Assembly: GCA_035656095.1 (NCBI GenBank)
Contig: DASRTE010000192.1
Location: forward strand, 1-64,000
DNA length: 64,000 nucleotides
Source: DASRTE01 sp035656095
GTDB taxonomy: Bacteria; Actinomycetota; Actinomycetes; Jiangellales; Jiangellaceae
Direction: 5' to 3'
Each line of letters begins with the position of its first letter. The first letter of the stretch is position 1. The translations under genes were made by a program, and so were the position numbers. The notes under the pieces are model-generated. The model did not search any database. It was not told the origin of the DNA and worked only from the letters and a program-made list of their open reading frames with translations. Of this stretch, positions 26,306-35,831 are shown one piece after another.

Positions 26306-26322
26306 CTTCGCTCATAGCGAAG
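26306..26322. promoter_or_regulatory. Palindrome in the divergent parE / DUF7455 gap
   Basis: CTTCGCT-CAT-AGCGAAG is a perfect 7-bp inverted repeat with a 3-bp centre, 125 bp upstream of parE and 84 bp upstream of the DUF7455 gene. Its position suggests an operator; no regulator is assigned. Confidence 0.4.
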
Positions 26323-26405
26323 TGCCTGTGCACGACATCTCAGGAACAGGGTGGGTCTGTTTACATGTTCTACGAGAGACAGAACGACCCTGCGAGAGGA
26401 GCACC

Positions 26406-26630
26406 GTGACCACTGCCGTCGTCAGCCCACTCAAGGCCGCCGACCGCTGCGATCGCTGCGGCGCTCAGGCATACATCCGCGTCGTCCTGGCCGGCGGTGG
26501 CGACCTGCTGTTCTGCGGCCACCACGGGCGGCGGCACGAGGGCAAGCTCCGTCCACTCGCCGCCGAGTGGCACGACGAAACCGACCGACTGATCGACACA
26601 CCCGCCACGGCCATGGCCGACGAGCGCTGA
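26406..26630 (+). CDS. DUF7455 zinc-ribbon-like small protein
   Basis: The 74-residue protein has a CxxC pair (DRCDRCGAQAYIRV) and a CGHHGRRH motif near residue 37, suggesting one bound zinc. It matches the actinobacterial DUF7455 family, often found close to the housekeeping sigma factor gene. The GTG start is preceded by GAGAGGAG. It is single-gene, divergent from parE, and followed 17 bp later by a strong terminator. Function unknown. Confidence 0.85.
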   Translation: MTTAVVSPLKAADRCDRCGAQAYIRVVLAGGGDLLFCGHHGRRHEGKLRPLAAEWHDETDRLIDTPATAMADER

Positions 26631-26647
26631 ATCTGATCGCACGACAC

Positions 26648-26687
26648 GGCGAAGGGCCCCGGTCACGACCGGGGCCCTTCGCCTTTT
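26648..26687 (+). terminator. Intrinsic terminator after DUF7455
   Basis: Perfect 16-bp arms (26648-26663 and 26668-26683, GGCGAAGGGCCCCGGT and its complement) have a 4-nt loop, CACG, and are followed by TTTT. This is the clearest intrinsic terminator in the window. It ends 9 bp before the next ATG. Confidence 0.92.
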
Positions 26688-26696
26688 CCTGGCACG

Positions 26697-27188
26697 ATGC
26701 CCCCCGTGGAGCCCATCGGACTGGTCCTCGTCGGCGCGGCGATCGTCGTCGGCCTGGTCGGAATCGTGCTGGTCGTCATTCCCGGACTGCTGCTGGTCTG
26801 GGGCGCGGTCGCAGTCTGGGCACTGGTCGAGCGCACCCCCCTGGCCTGGGGTGTGCTCGTCCTGGCCACTTTGCTCGCGCTCGCCGGCACCGTGGTCAAG
26901 TACCTGCTGCCCGGGCGCCGCATGCGCGACGCCGGCGTGCCGACCCGCAGCATCGTCGTCGGGTCCCTGCTCGGCATCGTCGGCTTCTTCGTCATCCCCG
27001 TGGTGGGGCTGTTCATCGGGTTCGTCCTCGGCATCTACCTGGCCGAACGGGTGCGGCTGCCCGGCCACGCCGAAGCGTGGCCCGCGACCGTACACGCCCT
27101 GAAGGCGGTCGGCCTCTCCATCCTCATCGAGTTGCTCGCCGGGTTGCTCATCGCCGGATCCTGGTTGCTCGCCGCGATCGTCGGCTGA
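26697..27188 (+). CDS. DUF456 family membrane protein
   Basis: The 163-residue protein is nearly all hydrophobic, with about four to five helices. It includes the family pattern GLVGIVLVVIPGLLLVWGAV near the N-terminus and GSLLGIVGFFVIPVVGLFIG centrally, glycine-rich helices typical of DUF456. It sits in the plasma membrane; the function is unknown. Start choices are ATG 26697 or GTG 26706. Because a terminator hairpin ends nine bases upstream, its promoter must overlap that structure or it relies on readthrough. Confidence 0.82.
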   Translation: MPPVEPIGLVLVGAAIVVGLVGIVLVVIPGLLLVWGAVAVWALVERTPLAWGVLVLATLLALAGTVVKYLLPGRRMRDAGVPTRSIVVGSLLGIVGFFVIPVVGLFIGFVLGIYLAERVRLPGHAEAWPATVHALKAVGLSILIELLAGLLIAGSWLLAAIVG

Positions 27189-27196
27189 CCTCGTCC

Positions 27197-27961
27197 TCAC
27201 CGCCGGTGGACGATCGTCGCCGACGCCTGCGCACCGGCCAGGACGACGACCTCGGCCACCTGGACGTGCGCCGGGCGGCTGACCACCCACAGGACGGCGT
27301 CGGCGATGTCGGCTCCGGTCAGCGGATCCAGACCCGCGTAGACGGTTTCGGCGCGCTCGGCATCTCCGCCGAAGCGGACCATGGAGAACTCGGTCTCGAC
27401 CAGGCCGGGCTGGATCACCGAGGCCTTCACACCGGACCCGACGACGTCCATCCGCAGGCCGGCGGTGATGCGGTCGACAGCCGCCTTCGACGCGCAGTAC
27501 ACCGCTCCGTTGGGGTAGGTCTCGCGGCCCGCGATCGAGCCGATGTCGACGATGTGGCCGCGGCCGCGCGCGAGCATCCCGGGCAGCACGGCGTGGATGA
27601 CGTTGAGCAGACCCGTCACGTTGGTGTCGATCATCCGGTCCCAGTCGGCCGGGTCGTTGTCCGGCAGCGGGCCGAACCCGACCGCGAGGCCGGCGTTGTT
27701 GACCAGCACATCGACGTCGGCCCAGCCCGGCGGCAGCCTACCGATGGCGGCGTCGACCGCCGACCGTTCGCGGACGTCGAGATCGACCGGGAGCGTCGGC
27801 ACGGGCAGTGCGGCCGCCAGATCCTCCAGCCGGTCACGTCTGCGTGCCGCCAGCACCAGCCGGCAACCCTCGGCAGCGAATGCTTCCGCGCACGCGCGGC
27901 CGATCCCACTCGATGCGCCGGTGATCAGGACGCAGGCGTCGCCGAGACTCGTCGCGGCCAT
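27197..27961 (-). CDS. Short-chain dehydrogenase/reductase (YdfG-like)
   Basis: The 254-residue NAD(P)-dependent oxidoreductase has the glycine-rich cofactor motif LITGASSGIGRACAEAF, LVNNAGLAVG near residue 85, the active-site Ser in VDIGSIAGRE, and YCASKAAV with the catalytic Tyr and Lys. GLVETEFSMVRFGGDAERAE is typical of the YdfG/serine-3-dehydrogenase branch, so an NADP-dependent hydroxy-acid or alcohol substrate is possible. It is convergent with the DUF456 gene. Confidence 0.88.
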   Translation of the reverse strand: MAATSLGDACVLITGASSGIGRACAEAFAAEGCRLVLAARRRDRLEDLAAALPVPTLPVDLDVRERSAVDAAIGRLPPGWADVDVLVNNAGLAVGFGPLPDNDPADWDRMIDTNVTGLLNVIHAVLPGMLARGRGHIVDIGSIAGRETYPNGAVYCASKAAVDRITAGLRMDVVGSGVKASVIQPGLVETEFSMVRFGGDAERAETVYAGLDPLTGADIADAVLWVVSRPAHVQVAEVVVLAGAQASATIVHRR

Positions 27962-28098
27962 CTCAGTACGGACCGGGCGTGAGGCAGGACCGAGCGGTGT
28001 ACATGGTCAGGCGCCTCTCCGTCCGGTGGACCGTCCTCGGCCGACGACCTTACCGCCGGACCATTGCGGGTCTATGGCCACCGACAGTTCTAGCCGTC

Positions 28099-28148
28099 TT
28101 GACAATATCTCTCGTCGGTGCGAGGCTCTGGAACGACACAAAGTCGTT
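28099..28148 (+). promoter_or_regulatory. Promoter and operator candidate for the DHFR-like / DUF3052 pair
   Basis: TTGACA (28099-28104) lies 17 bp before GAGGCT (28122-28127), a fair sigma-70 match. Just downstream is AACGAC-ACAAA-GTCGTT (28132-28148), a perfect 6-bp inverted repeat suitable for a repressor. The first gene starts at 28245. Confidence 0.4.
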
Positions 28149-28244
28149 TCGTTCAAGACCGAGACGAGTCGACCGGCCAACATGGGCACATCCCCGAGAC
28201 CGTCGACTCCGGTCCGGAACCCCGACAACACACAGGAGATCACC

Positions 28245-28805
28245 GTGAGAAAGATCGTCGCAGGGCTGTTCGTCTCTCTCGACGGCGTCGTCGAGGCGCC
28301 GGAGACCTGGCACTTCCCCTACTTCAACGACGAGATGATGCAGGTGGTCGGATCGCAGATCGCCGATTCGGACACGATGCTGCTCGGCCGAGTGACCTAC
28401 CAGGAATTCGCCGGCTACTGGCCCCACCAGGGCAGCGACGTCGAGATGGCGGACTTCATGAACAGCACGCCCAAGCTCGTCGCCTCGACCACCCTGGACA
28501 CCGTGGACTGGGAGAACTCGACGCTGATCAAGGGCGACGTTGCCGAGGAGCTGGCCGCGCTGAAGAAGCAGCCCGGCAAGAACATCTCGATCACCGGCAG
28601 CCCCACCCTTGTCCGGTCGTTGCTGCGGGACAACGTGCTCGATGAGCTCAACCTTCTGGTCCACCCGATCGTCGTGGGCCACGGCAAGCGCCTGTTCGAG
28701 GACGGGTCCGACCAGATCCCGCTGAACCTCGTGAGCTCCACGACCTTCAGCACCGGCGTACTCTCGCTCGCCTACGCGCCTGCAGGTGCACAAGCGCCGA
28801 GCTGA
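28245..28805 (+). CDS. Dihydrofolate reductase-like protein (RibD C-terminal domain), second copy
   Basis: The 186-residue protein starts RKIVAGLFVSLDGVVEAPET and continues DTMLLGRVTYQEFAGYWP, KNISITGSPTLVRSLL and LNLLVHPIVVGHGKRLF, all diagnostic of the RibD_C/DHFR-like family. The GTG start has AGGAGA six bases upstream. The substrate is unknown. It precedes a DUF3052 gene by 10 bp, and a promoter with a palindrome lies about 120 bp upstream. Confidence 0.88.
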   Translation: MRKIVAGLFVSLDGVVEAPETWHFPYFNDEMMQVVGSQIADSDTMLLGRVTYQEFAGYWPHQGSDVEMADFMNSTPKLVASTTLDTVDWENSTLIKGDVAEELAALKKQPGKNISITGSPTLVRSLLRDNVLDELNLLVHPIVVGHGKRLFEDGSDQIPLNLVSSTTFSTGVLSLAYAPAGAQAPS

Positions 28806-28815
28806 GGGGCACGCG

Positions 28816-29214
28816 GTGAGCGCAAAGTCCGTCGCCGAGAAGCTCCAGATCAAGCCGAACACAACCGTGTGGTCCTCGGACCCCGCACATGTCGGTCTCG
28901 TCGATCCGCTGCCCGAGGGTGTGCGCATCGTGGACGGCTTGGACCAGGCGACAACGGCGCTCGTCTTCGCTCCGGACGCCAGGTCGCTGCGCTCCGTGCT
29001 CACCGCGAACCAGGACGAGCTCGCCGGTCCGGCCCTCTTCTGGGTCGCCTATCCCAAGGCGAACCGGGCCGACATCAACCGCGACACGCTGTGGCCGATC
29101 CTCGGCGAGTACGGAATGCGGCCGATCACACAGGTGGCGGTCGACGACGTCTGGTCAGCGCTCCGATTCCGCCCGCTCAAGGAAGGCGAACCACCGTTCA
29201 CCGGTGGGCGCTGA
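28816..29214 (+). CDS. DUF3052-like protein
   Basis: The 132-residue protein reads AEKLQIKPNTTVWSSDPAHV at the N-terminus and ends DVWSALRFRPLKEGEPPF, with ALFWVAYPKANRADINRDTL in the middle. This is the layout of DUF3052, a Rossmann-like family of unknown function. The GTG at 28816 is preferred because GAGGGG lies just upstream. Its 10-bp distance from the DHFR-like gene implies one operon. Confidence 0.75.
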   Translation: MSAKSVAEKLQIKPNTTVWSSDPAHVGLVDPLPEGVRIVDGLDQATTALVFAPDARSLRSVLTANQDELAGPALFWVAYPKANRADINRDTLWPILGEYGMRPITQVAVDDVWSALRFRPLKEGEPPFTGGR

Positions 29215-29255
29215 CGGACGGTTGGCCCTTCCCGCCGGGCGGCTAGAGCGCGGGT

Positions 29256-29306
29256 GGCGGCTCGTAGAGGCGCGCCGCACGTCCAGTAGTACCAGGTGCG
29301 GTGAGC
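29256..29306 (-). pseudogene. Zinc-ribbon fragment, copy outside the sigA element
   Basis: On the minus strand the bases encode AHRTWYYWTCGA and then, after a frameshift, LYEPP. The DNA is closely similar to 31136-31188, which encodes AHRTWYCRTCGVTMYKPP, but is two bases shorter, explaining the frame change. It has no start or complete frame and is treated as a relic. Confidence 0.45.
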
Positions 29307-29444
29307 TTTGCTTCAGCACCAGCGGGTTCCAGCGATGAGTTCGATCCTCGGCGTGCGTCTGATCCGATGACGGACCCAGGATGACTCAGGCCCCTGCGAG
29401 TGCGTCGCGACTGCGAGCGCACCACGGGAGAGAGGAGCGGATCG

Positions 29445-29894
29445 ATGGACCAGCCAACCGCAGAGCAAGCGTTGCGCCAGCTCGAGCCTCTGGTCGGCCA
29501 GTGGACCTTAGAGGCGAACTGGCCCGACGGGCAGCCGTGGCCGGGCGGCGGAATGGTCAGTTTCGAGTGGCACGCCTCGGGGGCACATCTGGTCGAGCGC
29601 GGGACGGCCGAGCTTCCCGAGGCGCCCGACAACGTCTCCATCATCGGATGCGACGCGGCCAACGGGACGTACTACCAGCTGTACTCCGACGCGCGCGGCG
29701 TGTGTCGCGTCTACCAGATGAGCATCGGCAACGCCCAGTGGAAGCTCTGGCGCGACGGCCAGCCATTCTCCCAGCGCTTCACGGCAACCTTCAGCGACGA
29801 CGGGAACACGATCACCGGACGCTGGGAGATCGCCGAGGACGGCACCGACTACACCACCGACTTCGACCTCATCTACCGCAGAGTCGACACCTGA
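29445..29894 (+). CDS. DUF1579-like protein
   Basis: The 149-residue protein opens ALRQLEPLVGQWTLEANWPD, and further on reads VSFEWHASGAHLVERGTA and FTATFSDDGNTITGRWEIAE. These features fit the DUF1579/calycin-like beta-barrel family. It has no signal peptide. The ATG at 29445 follows GAGAGGAG. Function unknown. It is the last intact chromosomal gene before the left end of the sigA-integrated element. Confidence 0.7.
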   Translation: MDQPTAEQALRQLEPLVGQWTLEANWPDGQPWPGGGMVSFEWHASGAHLVERGTAELPEAPDNVSIIGCDAANGTYYQLYSDARGVCRVYQMSIGNAQWKLWRDGQPFSQRFTATFSDDGNTITGRWEIAEDGTDYTTDFDLIYRRVDT

Positions 29895-30001
29895 CGCCGG
29901 GACCGGGGTGAGCTACGGCGCAGGGTGTCGGGTCGCGCTCGGTGACGCCAGCCAAGCGCTCGATGTATGCGGCGTCCGCAGCCTCGAGCCCGGCCGGTAC
30001 C

Positions 30002-30036
30002 AGCGACGCTGGAGCCTCAGTCGAGGTAGTCGCGCA
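30002..30036. repeat. Left attachment-site repeat (duplicated sigA 3' end)
   Basis: Bases 30012-30036 are identical over 25 bp to 32247-32271. Extending to 30002 gives 35 bp with two mismatches. The sequence is the reverse complement of the last codons of sigA (LRDYLD and stop) plus a few downstream bases, so this copy is the displaced end created by site-specific integration. Confidence 0.85.
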
Positions 30037-30118
30037 CGAGGGACGCATGAACGCTGTACGTCTGAGCGTCGTAACCGTGCGGGTCAGGAACGGTGTGGTG
30101 GGAAATATCCCCGACTGA

Positions 30119-30367
30119 GTCGGGGCGGTCCCGGCGCGACGACGACACCGCCGGCCGCTCGACGGGCCGGAGCCCCGCCGTGTCCACCACTTCCCACCAC
30201 CCGACCCCGGCCGTCACGGCTGGGCGGCACTGCTCGCCCTGGTCGGCGACCTCAGGCACCTGGCCTGCGACCGCTCGCTCGACGACGCCGACCGCGCCCG
30301 CCGCATCCGCGACAGGTTCGGCGTGTACGACGGCATCATCGAAGAGAACCGAGGGGAGGGGCGCTGA
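30119..30367 (+). pseudogene. Fragment of an element-borne small helical protein
   Basis: The frame is open from 30119 to a TGA at 30365-30367. It ends with HGWAALLALVGDLRHLACDR, SLDDADRARRIRDRFGVYDG and IIEENRGEGR, a coherent helical, charged segment with GC-rich third positions. No ATG or GTG start exists in frame, so the 5' part seems lost or frameshifted. Identity unknown. Confidence 0.35.
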
Positions 30368-30429
30368 GCGACCCGCTGACACGGCGACCACAGCACCCCC
30401 GGACCGAGCGGCGATCATACCTGGGCGAA

Positions 30430-30555
30430 ATGCTGGGCCTGATCGGCGCTGTGCGCCGGCTGGCGTTCGACCGCAACCTCCCGCCGTCGGAGGCGATGGG
30501 CAGGATCAGGGATGCGTTCCACGACTACGACCATCAGGGGGCCATCAGTGAGTGA
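30430..30555 (+). CDS. Possible 41-aa protein in the sigA element
   Basis: ATG at 30430 opens MLGLIGAVRRLAFDRNLPPS and continues AMGRIRDAFHDYDHQGAISE. The same frame is open further upstream but without a start. The segment resembles the preceding fragment in style (helical, with LALVGDLRHLACDRSL versus LIGAVRRLAFDRNLPP), suggesting tandem related small proteins. Expression is uncertain. Confidence 0.35.
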   Translation: MLGLIGAVRRLAFDRNLPPSEAMGRIRDAFHDYDHQGAISE

Positions 30556-30780
30556 GCGACTGACCCGCGAGCATGCGGGCGGTGAGGCAGCGTCCACGGC
30601 CAGCACGCATCCGCGGCTAGGACACACCTAGTTTGGCGGCCCGGACACGGAGATAACTGCTCCGCGCCATTTGCGACCTGCTGCGGGTGCTACAAGGGTC
30701 CTGGCATGTCACCGTTTGTTCGGGACAATGGCATTTTCGATCGGGCGTCAATACGGCGTCGTTCAAAGGGGGGAGTGGAT

Positions 30781-31077
30781 GTGAAGCGATTGCTTGCGAT
30801 CGCGTTCTGCGCGGCCGCCGTTGTGGGTGTCTCATCTGGTGCAGCGCTCGCTGGCGAGGTGAAGGGCCCTCCAGGCATTTCTGACAACACCAATGAAACG
30901 GGGGCTCTGGATCATGCCAACTCGGCCTGTGCCGCCAGCGGGCTGAATGACCTCGACTCGGAAGAGGGACAGAACGTGTCCCAGGTTCAAACCGCGGCGG
31001 ACTCTTGGAAGTACTACGGACTGCCAAAGGGCTCGCCAGGCACGCTTGGCCTCTGTAGGGGCGGAGCCGGGGAGTAG
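30781..31077 (+). CDS. Small secreted protein, unknown function (element cargo)
   Basis: The 98-residue protein has a clear signal peptide (VKRLLAIAFCAAAVVGVSSG, cleavage probably after AALA near residue 24). The mature part is about 74 residues: GEVKGPPGISDNTNETGALD, two or three cysteines (SACAASGLND, LGLCRGGAGE), and WKYYGLPKGSPGTLG. The GTG start has GGGGGGAG upstream. Codon use is less GC-rich than in neighbouring chromosomal genes, consistent with transfer. The frame is intact while the recombinase beside it is broken. I recognise no family. Confidence 0.6.
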   Translation: MKRLLAIAFCAAAVVGVSSGAALAGEVKGPPGISDNTNETGALDHANSACAASGLNDLDSEEGQNVSQVQTAADSWKYYGLPKGSPGTLGLCRGGAGE

Positions 31078-31135
31078 GTGAGGGTCCGGGCGGACGTGAC
31101 GGAAGCCCGGTTGAGCCGATAGCCACGGGGCGTGT

Positions 31136-31188
31136 GGCGGCTTGTACATGGTCACGCCGCAGGTCCGGCAGTACCAGGTGCGGTGCGC
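31136..31188 (-). pseudogene. Zinc-ribbon fragment, copy inside the sigA element
   Basis: The minus strand encodes AHRTWYCRTCGVTMYKPPH with a CxxC knuckle. It is similar at DNA level to the frameshifted copy at 29256-29306 outside the element. The frame continues without a credible start upstream, so it is probably a remnant of a small zinc-binding protein. Confidence 0.4.
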
Positions 31189-31438
31189 CCTCGACGCGGA
31201 GGCATGGTAACCAGCCGCGGGTGACCGTGTTCGGCCCGAGCGCCCGGTCCGTCACCGTGACCCTCGCCGTCGGCCAATCATGGCTCGGGAGCCCGTCCAT
31301 GAGCGCCCGCCCGGTGGCGCCAGAACCCTCGGGGGCCTGGGACACACCCGCCACGGCGGCATGACCCCGCACCCACGTGAGCTGGCACAGCGGCCGAATG
31401 GCAGCGCGGGCACTCGACGGTAACCTCGTCGCGCGCGC

Positions 31439-32207
31439 TCACAGGTCCCCAGGTTCAGCGCACGGGCTTCCTCGGCGGCACGTTCGGACGCACGAGCCTT
31501 CGTGTACCTGAGCAGCATGTCGGGGCGGGTCCACCCGGCCACGGCCATCAGCCCGCCCTCGGAACCGCCGGCGGCGAGCCAGCGGTGCGCCGCCGTGTGT
31601 CTCAGCGTATCGGTCGATGCTGCGACTTGTGAACGGCCCGAACGGCACGATGCGGCCAGTGCCGCCCTTGCCGCGGCGGACGATGGCGGTCCCGGCCATG
31701 AGGTCAACGTCGGCGACGAGCAGTCCTCGTCTCGACGATCGCGCATGTCCGGCCCGGCGCACGCCTTCAGCAGCGCGCGCAGGTCGTCCTCGGTGAGCGG
31801 TTCGACCACCTTGGCGTCGAGCTTGGGTGGGCGCGACCCGTACAGGCGGTCCTCGTCGGCCTCGCCCTCCTCAACCAGCCACGCCGAGAACCGGTGAAGT
31901 GACAGGTGCCGGGACCGGGCCGTGGCGCGCTCGTTGCCGCCGTCGAGCAGGTCAGCGACGAAGGCGGCCACGGTCGCCCGGTCGAGGACGGCGGCCCGGT
32001 CGTGCTCGGTCGCCAGGACAGGAACCGCCGCACGCCGTCGCCGTGGCTCTTGACGGTCTCCGGACTCTTGCGCTCGGCGCGTAGCGCCAGTTCCCACGAT
32101 GGGAGCAGTAGGGCGAGGTCGGGCGGCGTCGGCACGCGCGTCAGACCACCGGAATATCTCGACGAGAAGCGCTGTGCGGCGCTGGTGTGTCGCGGGTCAG
32201 GCACCAT
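31439..32207 (-). pseudogene. Tyrosine recombinase/integrase, broken
   Basis: Reading leftwards from an ATG at 32207, the core-binding domain starts TPPDLALLLPSWELALRAER (from about residue 25), then shifts frame near 32020 to VAAFVADLLDGGNERATARS and VVEPLTEDDLRALLKACAGP. After another shift comes DVDLMAGTAIVRRGKGGTGR, then TLRHTAAHRWLAAGG and GWTRPDMLLRYTKARASERA, with the catalytic RH and Tyr. The stretch that should hold the first catalytic Arg (the GxRxGE region) and about 60 residues before TLRH are missing. It must be inactive. It lies beside the sigA attachment repeat and was presumably the element's own integrase. Confidence 0.8.
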
Positions 32208-32251
32208 AACGGCGTCTGACCTGCACGAACGGCGAGAGCGACGGTAGAGCC

Positions 32252-33724
<1,473 letters not shown>

Positions 33725-33884
33725 GAATGACCTCTCGACGAACGGGCTGATGGGTGCTGCGGACGCACCCCACAGCAGCAGAACAACATTCTGACACGGC
33801 GAACACTTCCCGCGTGCGGCGAGCCTCACCTACCCGTTCACCGTAACCCGAGCAACGGTGTCGTTGCCGTCGCGGCTCGCCCCG

Positions 33885-34475
33885 TCAGGTGTTCGTTGTC
33901 TTGGCGGCCGCCTTCTGCTGTTTCTTGTACGCCCGGACCTCGGCCAGGCTCTCACCGTCGACGACGTCGGCGACCGACCGTCTGGAGCCGTCGTCTCCAT
34001 ACGCACCCGCCGCCTCGCGCCAGCCCTCCGGCCGTACGCCCAGCTGCTTGCCGAGCAGGGCGAGGAAGATCCGAGCCTTCTGGTCGCCGAAGCCGGGCAG
34101 CTGCGCCAGCCGTCGCTTCAGCTCCGCGCCGGAGCCGGCATCCGCCCACAGGCGCGACGCGTCGCCGTCGTAGTGCTCGACGACGAACGCGCCGAGCTTC
34201 TGGACCCGGGCACCCATCGACGTGGGGTACCGGTGCACGGCCGGTGGTCCACTCATCACGGCCACGAACGCGTCCGGGTCGTGCTCTGCGACGACCCTCG
34301 GGTCGAGGGAGGACGTACCGAGCCGTTCCGCAATCGTCCAGGGACCCGTGAACGCCCACTCCATCGGGATCTGCTGGTCGAGGAGCATGCCCACCAGGAG
34401 AGCGAACGGGTCTCGGGAGAGCAGGGCGTCTGCGCGCTCGTCCTGGGCGAGACGCAAGCTCGGGGTGGCGCTCAT
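33885..34475 (-). CDS. HhH-GPD base-excision DNA repair protein
   Basis: The 196-residue protein reads DPFALLVGMLLDQQIPMEWA, then a helix-hairpin-helix with LKRRLAQLPGFGDQKARIFL, and a Lys-rich tail (KKQQKAAAKTTNT). It fits the HhH-GPD DNA glycosylase superfamily, which removes damaged bases; the catalytic Asp expected after the hairpin is not certain here. No Fe-S cysteine cluster is present. It lies 160 bp upstream of sigA on the same strand. Confidence 0.8.
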   Translation of the reverse strand: MSATPSLRLAQDERADALLSRDPFALLVGMLLDQQIPMEWAFTGPWTIAERLGTSSLDPRVVAEHDPDAFVAVMSGPPAVHRYPTSMGARVQKLGAFVVEHYDGDASRLWADAGSGAELKRRLAQLPGFGDQKARIFLALLGKQLGVRPEGWREAAGAYGDDGSRRSVADVVDGESLAEVRAYKKQQKAAAKTTNT

Positions 34476-34493
34476 CGCGGTGAAATCCTCAGG

Positions 34494-34904
34494 TCAGTCG
34501 GATTCCGCGGCCTTGACCGCGAGCACCGGACAGGGCGCGTCGAGCAAGATGCGCTGGGCGTTGCTGCCGAGGATCAGCTTGCCCACCGGCGAGCGGCGGC
34601 GGAGCCCGATGACGATGAAGTCTGCCGAGGTCTCCTCGGCCACGGCGATGAGGTCGTCCGCGACATCCATGCCGCGCACGAGCTGGCGGACCTCTGCCTC
34701 GATGCCGGCCTCCGCGAGCTCTTGGCGCACGGCGTCGAGTTCAGCGTCGGAGCGGACGGCGTCATCCGCGTCGAACTCGCGGCCCCCGCGGGCCGAGTTG
34801 ATGACGACCAGGCGTGCCCCGCGCAGCCGGGCCTCTTCGGCCCCGCGTCGCAGTGCCGCGTGGCCTTCTGCCTTGGGGACGTACCCGACGACGATCGTGG
34901 TCAT
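34494..34904 (-). CDS. Universal stress protein (UspA family)
   Basis: The 136-residue protein starts TTIVVGYVPKAEGHAALRRG and ends with the nucleotide-binding signature IVIGLRRRSPVGKLILGSNA followed by LLDAPCPVLAVKA. The G-2x-G-9x-G pattern indicates an ATP-binding UspA domain, a cytoplasmic stress-survival protein. The ATG at 34904 is preceded by AGGAGCAGG. It lies 18 bp before the glycosylase gene on the same strand, so the two may be cotranscribed. Confidence 0.88.
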   Translation of the reverse strand: MTTIVVGYVPKAEGHAALRRGAEEARLRGARLVVINSARGGREFDADDAVRSDAELDAVRQELAEAGIEAEVRQLVRGMDVADDLIAVAEETSADFIVIGLRRRSPVGKLILGSNAQRILLDAPCPVLAVKAAESD

Positions 34905-34999
34905 CGCGACCTGCTCCTCTCCCGATGCCGCAAGCGGCGGCGTGGCGAACGCTACCCCAGGTGGCGCCGAAGCGGCATCGATCATGGGACCATCACGCC

Positions 35000-35830
35000 G
35001 TGCCTGATGTCGCGTTCGTCCTCGGCGGTGGCGGAGTCCTCGGGGCATCCGAAGTCGGCATGCTCCGCGCCCTCGTCTCCGCGGGCGTCGCACCCGATCT
35101 GGTGATCGGCACCAGCGTCGGGGCCGTGAACGGTGCGGTGTTCGCCTCCGCTCCGACCGGCGGGACGGTTGACCGGCTCGAGACCATGTGGACCAGGCTG
35201 TCCGATGACGACATCTTCGGCGGCTCCCCGTTGCGGAGGGTGTCGACGCTGGCCCGCACGCGCACCCACACCCATGCCAGCGCTCCCCTGCGGGACCTGT
35301 TGACCGCCGAATTGGGAGAGGAGCGCCGGATCGAAGACCTGCGGGTGCGCTTCCAGTGCGTCGCGGCGAGCATCGAGCGCGCCGCCGAGCACTGGTTCGT
35401 GAGCGGACAGGTGGTCGACGCCGTGATGGCCAGCAGCGCGGTTCCCGGGCTGCTACCGCCCGTGGAGATCGACGGCGAGCACTACCTCGACGGCGGGCTG
35501 GTCCATTCGATACCCGTCGGGCGGGCGATCGCGCTCGGCGCACGCACTGTGTACGTCCTGCATGTCGGCAGGATCGAGCGCCCGCTCGAACCCCCGCGCC
35601 GTCCCTGGGAAGTGGCGATGGTGGCCTTCGAGATCGCCCGCCGGCATCGGTTCGCGGCCGACATGGCCGCAGTTCCGAACGACGTCACCGTCCACCTGCT
35701 GCCGACCGGCGATCCCGATCCGCCTCACTATGCCGACCGGTCGGTGCTGCGCTATCGCGACACCTCGCGTGTCGCCGAGCGGATCCGGCTCGCCGACGAG
35801 GCGGTCACCGCCTACCTGGCCAGGGTCTGA
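35000..35830 (+). CDS. Patatin-like phospholipase (RssA-like)
   Basis: The 276-residue serine hydrolase has an oxyanion-hole motif (FVLGGGGVLGASEVGML), the nucleophilic Ser in DLVIGTSVGAVNGAVFAS, and the catalytic Asp in HYLDGGLVHSIPVG. The family hydrolyses acyl esters of lipids. It starts with GTG and has no signal peptide. One base separates it from the PlsC-like acyltransferase gene, so the pair may act together in phospholipid remodelling (inference). Confidence 0.88.
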   Translation: MPDVAFVLGGGGVLGASEVGMLRALVSAGVAPDLVIGTSVGAVNGAVFASAPTGGTVDRLETMWTRLSDDDIFGGSPLRRVSTLARTRTHTHASAPLRDLLTAELGEERRIEDLRVRFQCVAASIERAAEHWFVSGQVVDAVMASSAVPGLLPPVEIDGEHYLDGGLVHSIPVGRAIALGARTVYVLHVGRIERPLEPPRRPWEVAMVAFEIARRHRFAADMAAVPNDVTVHLLPTGDPDPPHYADRSVLRYRDTSRVAERIRLADEAVTAYLARV

Positions 35831-35831
35831 C

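Noticed and set aside
26697..26705. Terminator at 26648-26687 as a sign that the DUF456 gene is mis-started
   Set aside because: The hairpin ends nine bases before the ATG, but GTG 26706 is an equally good start and the protein's first helix begins after it. Close packing of terminator and start does not disprove the gene.
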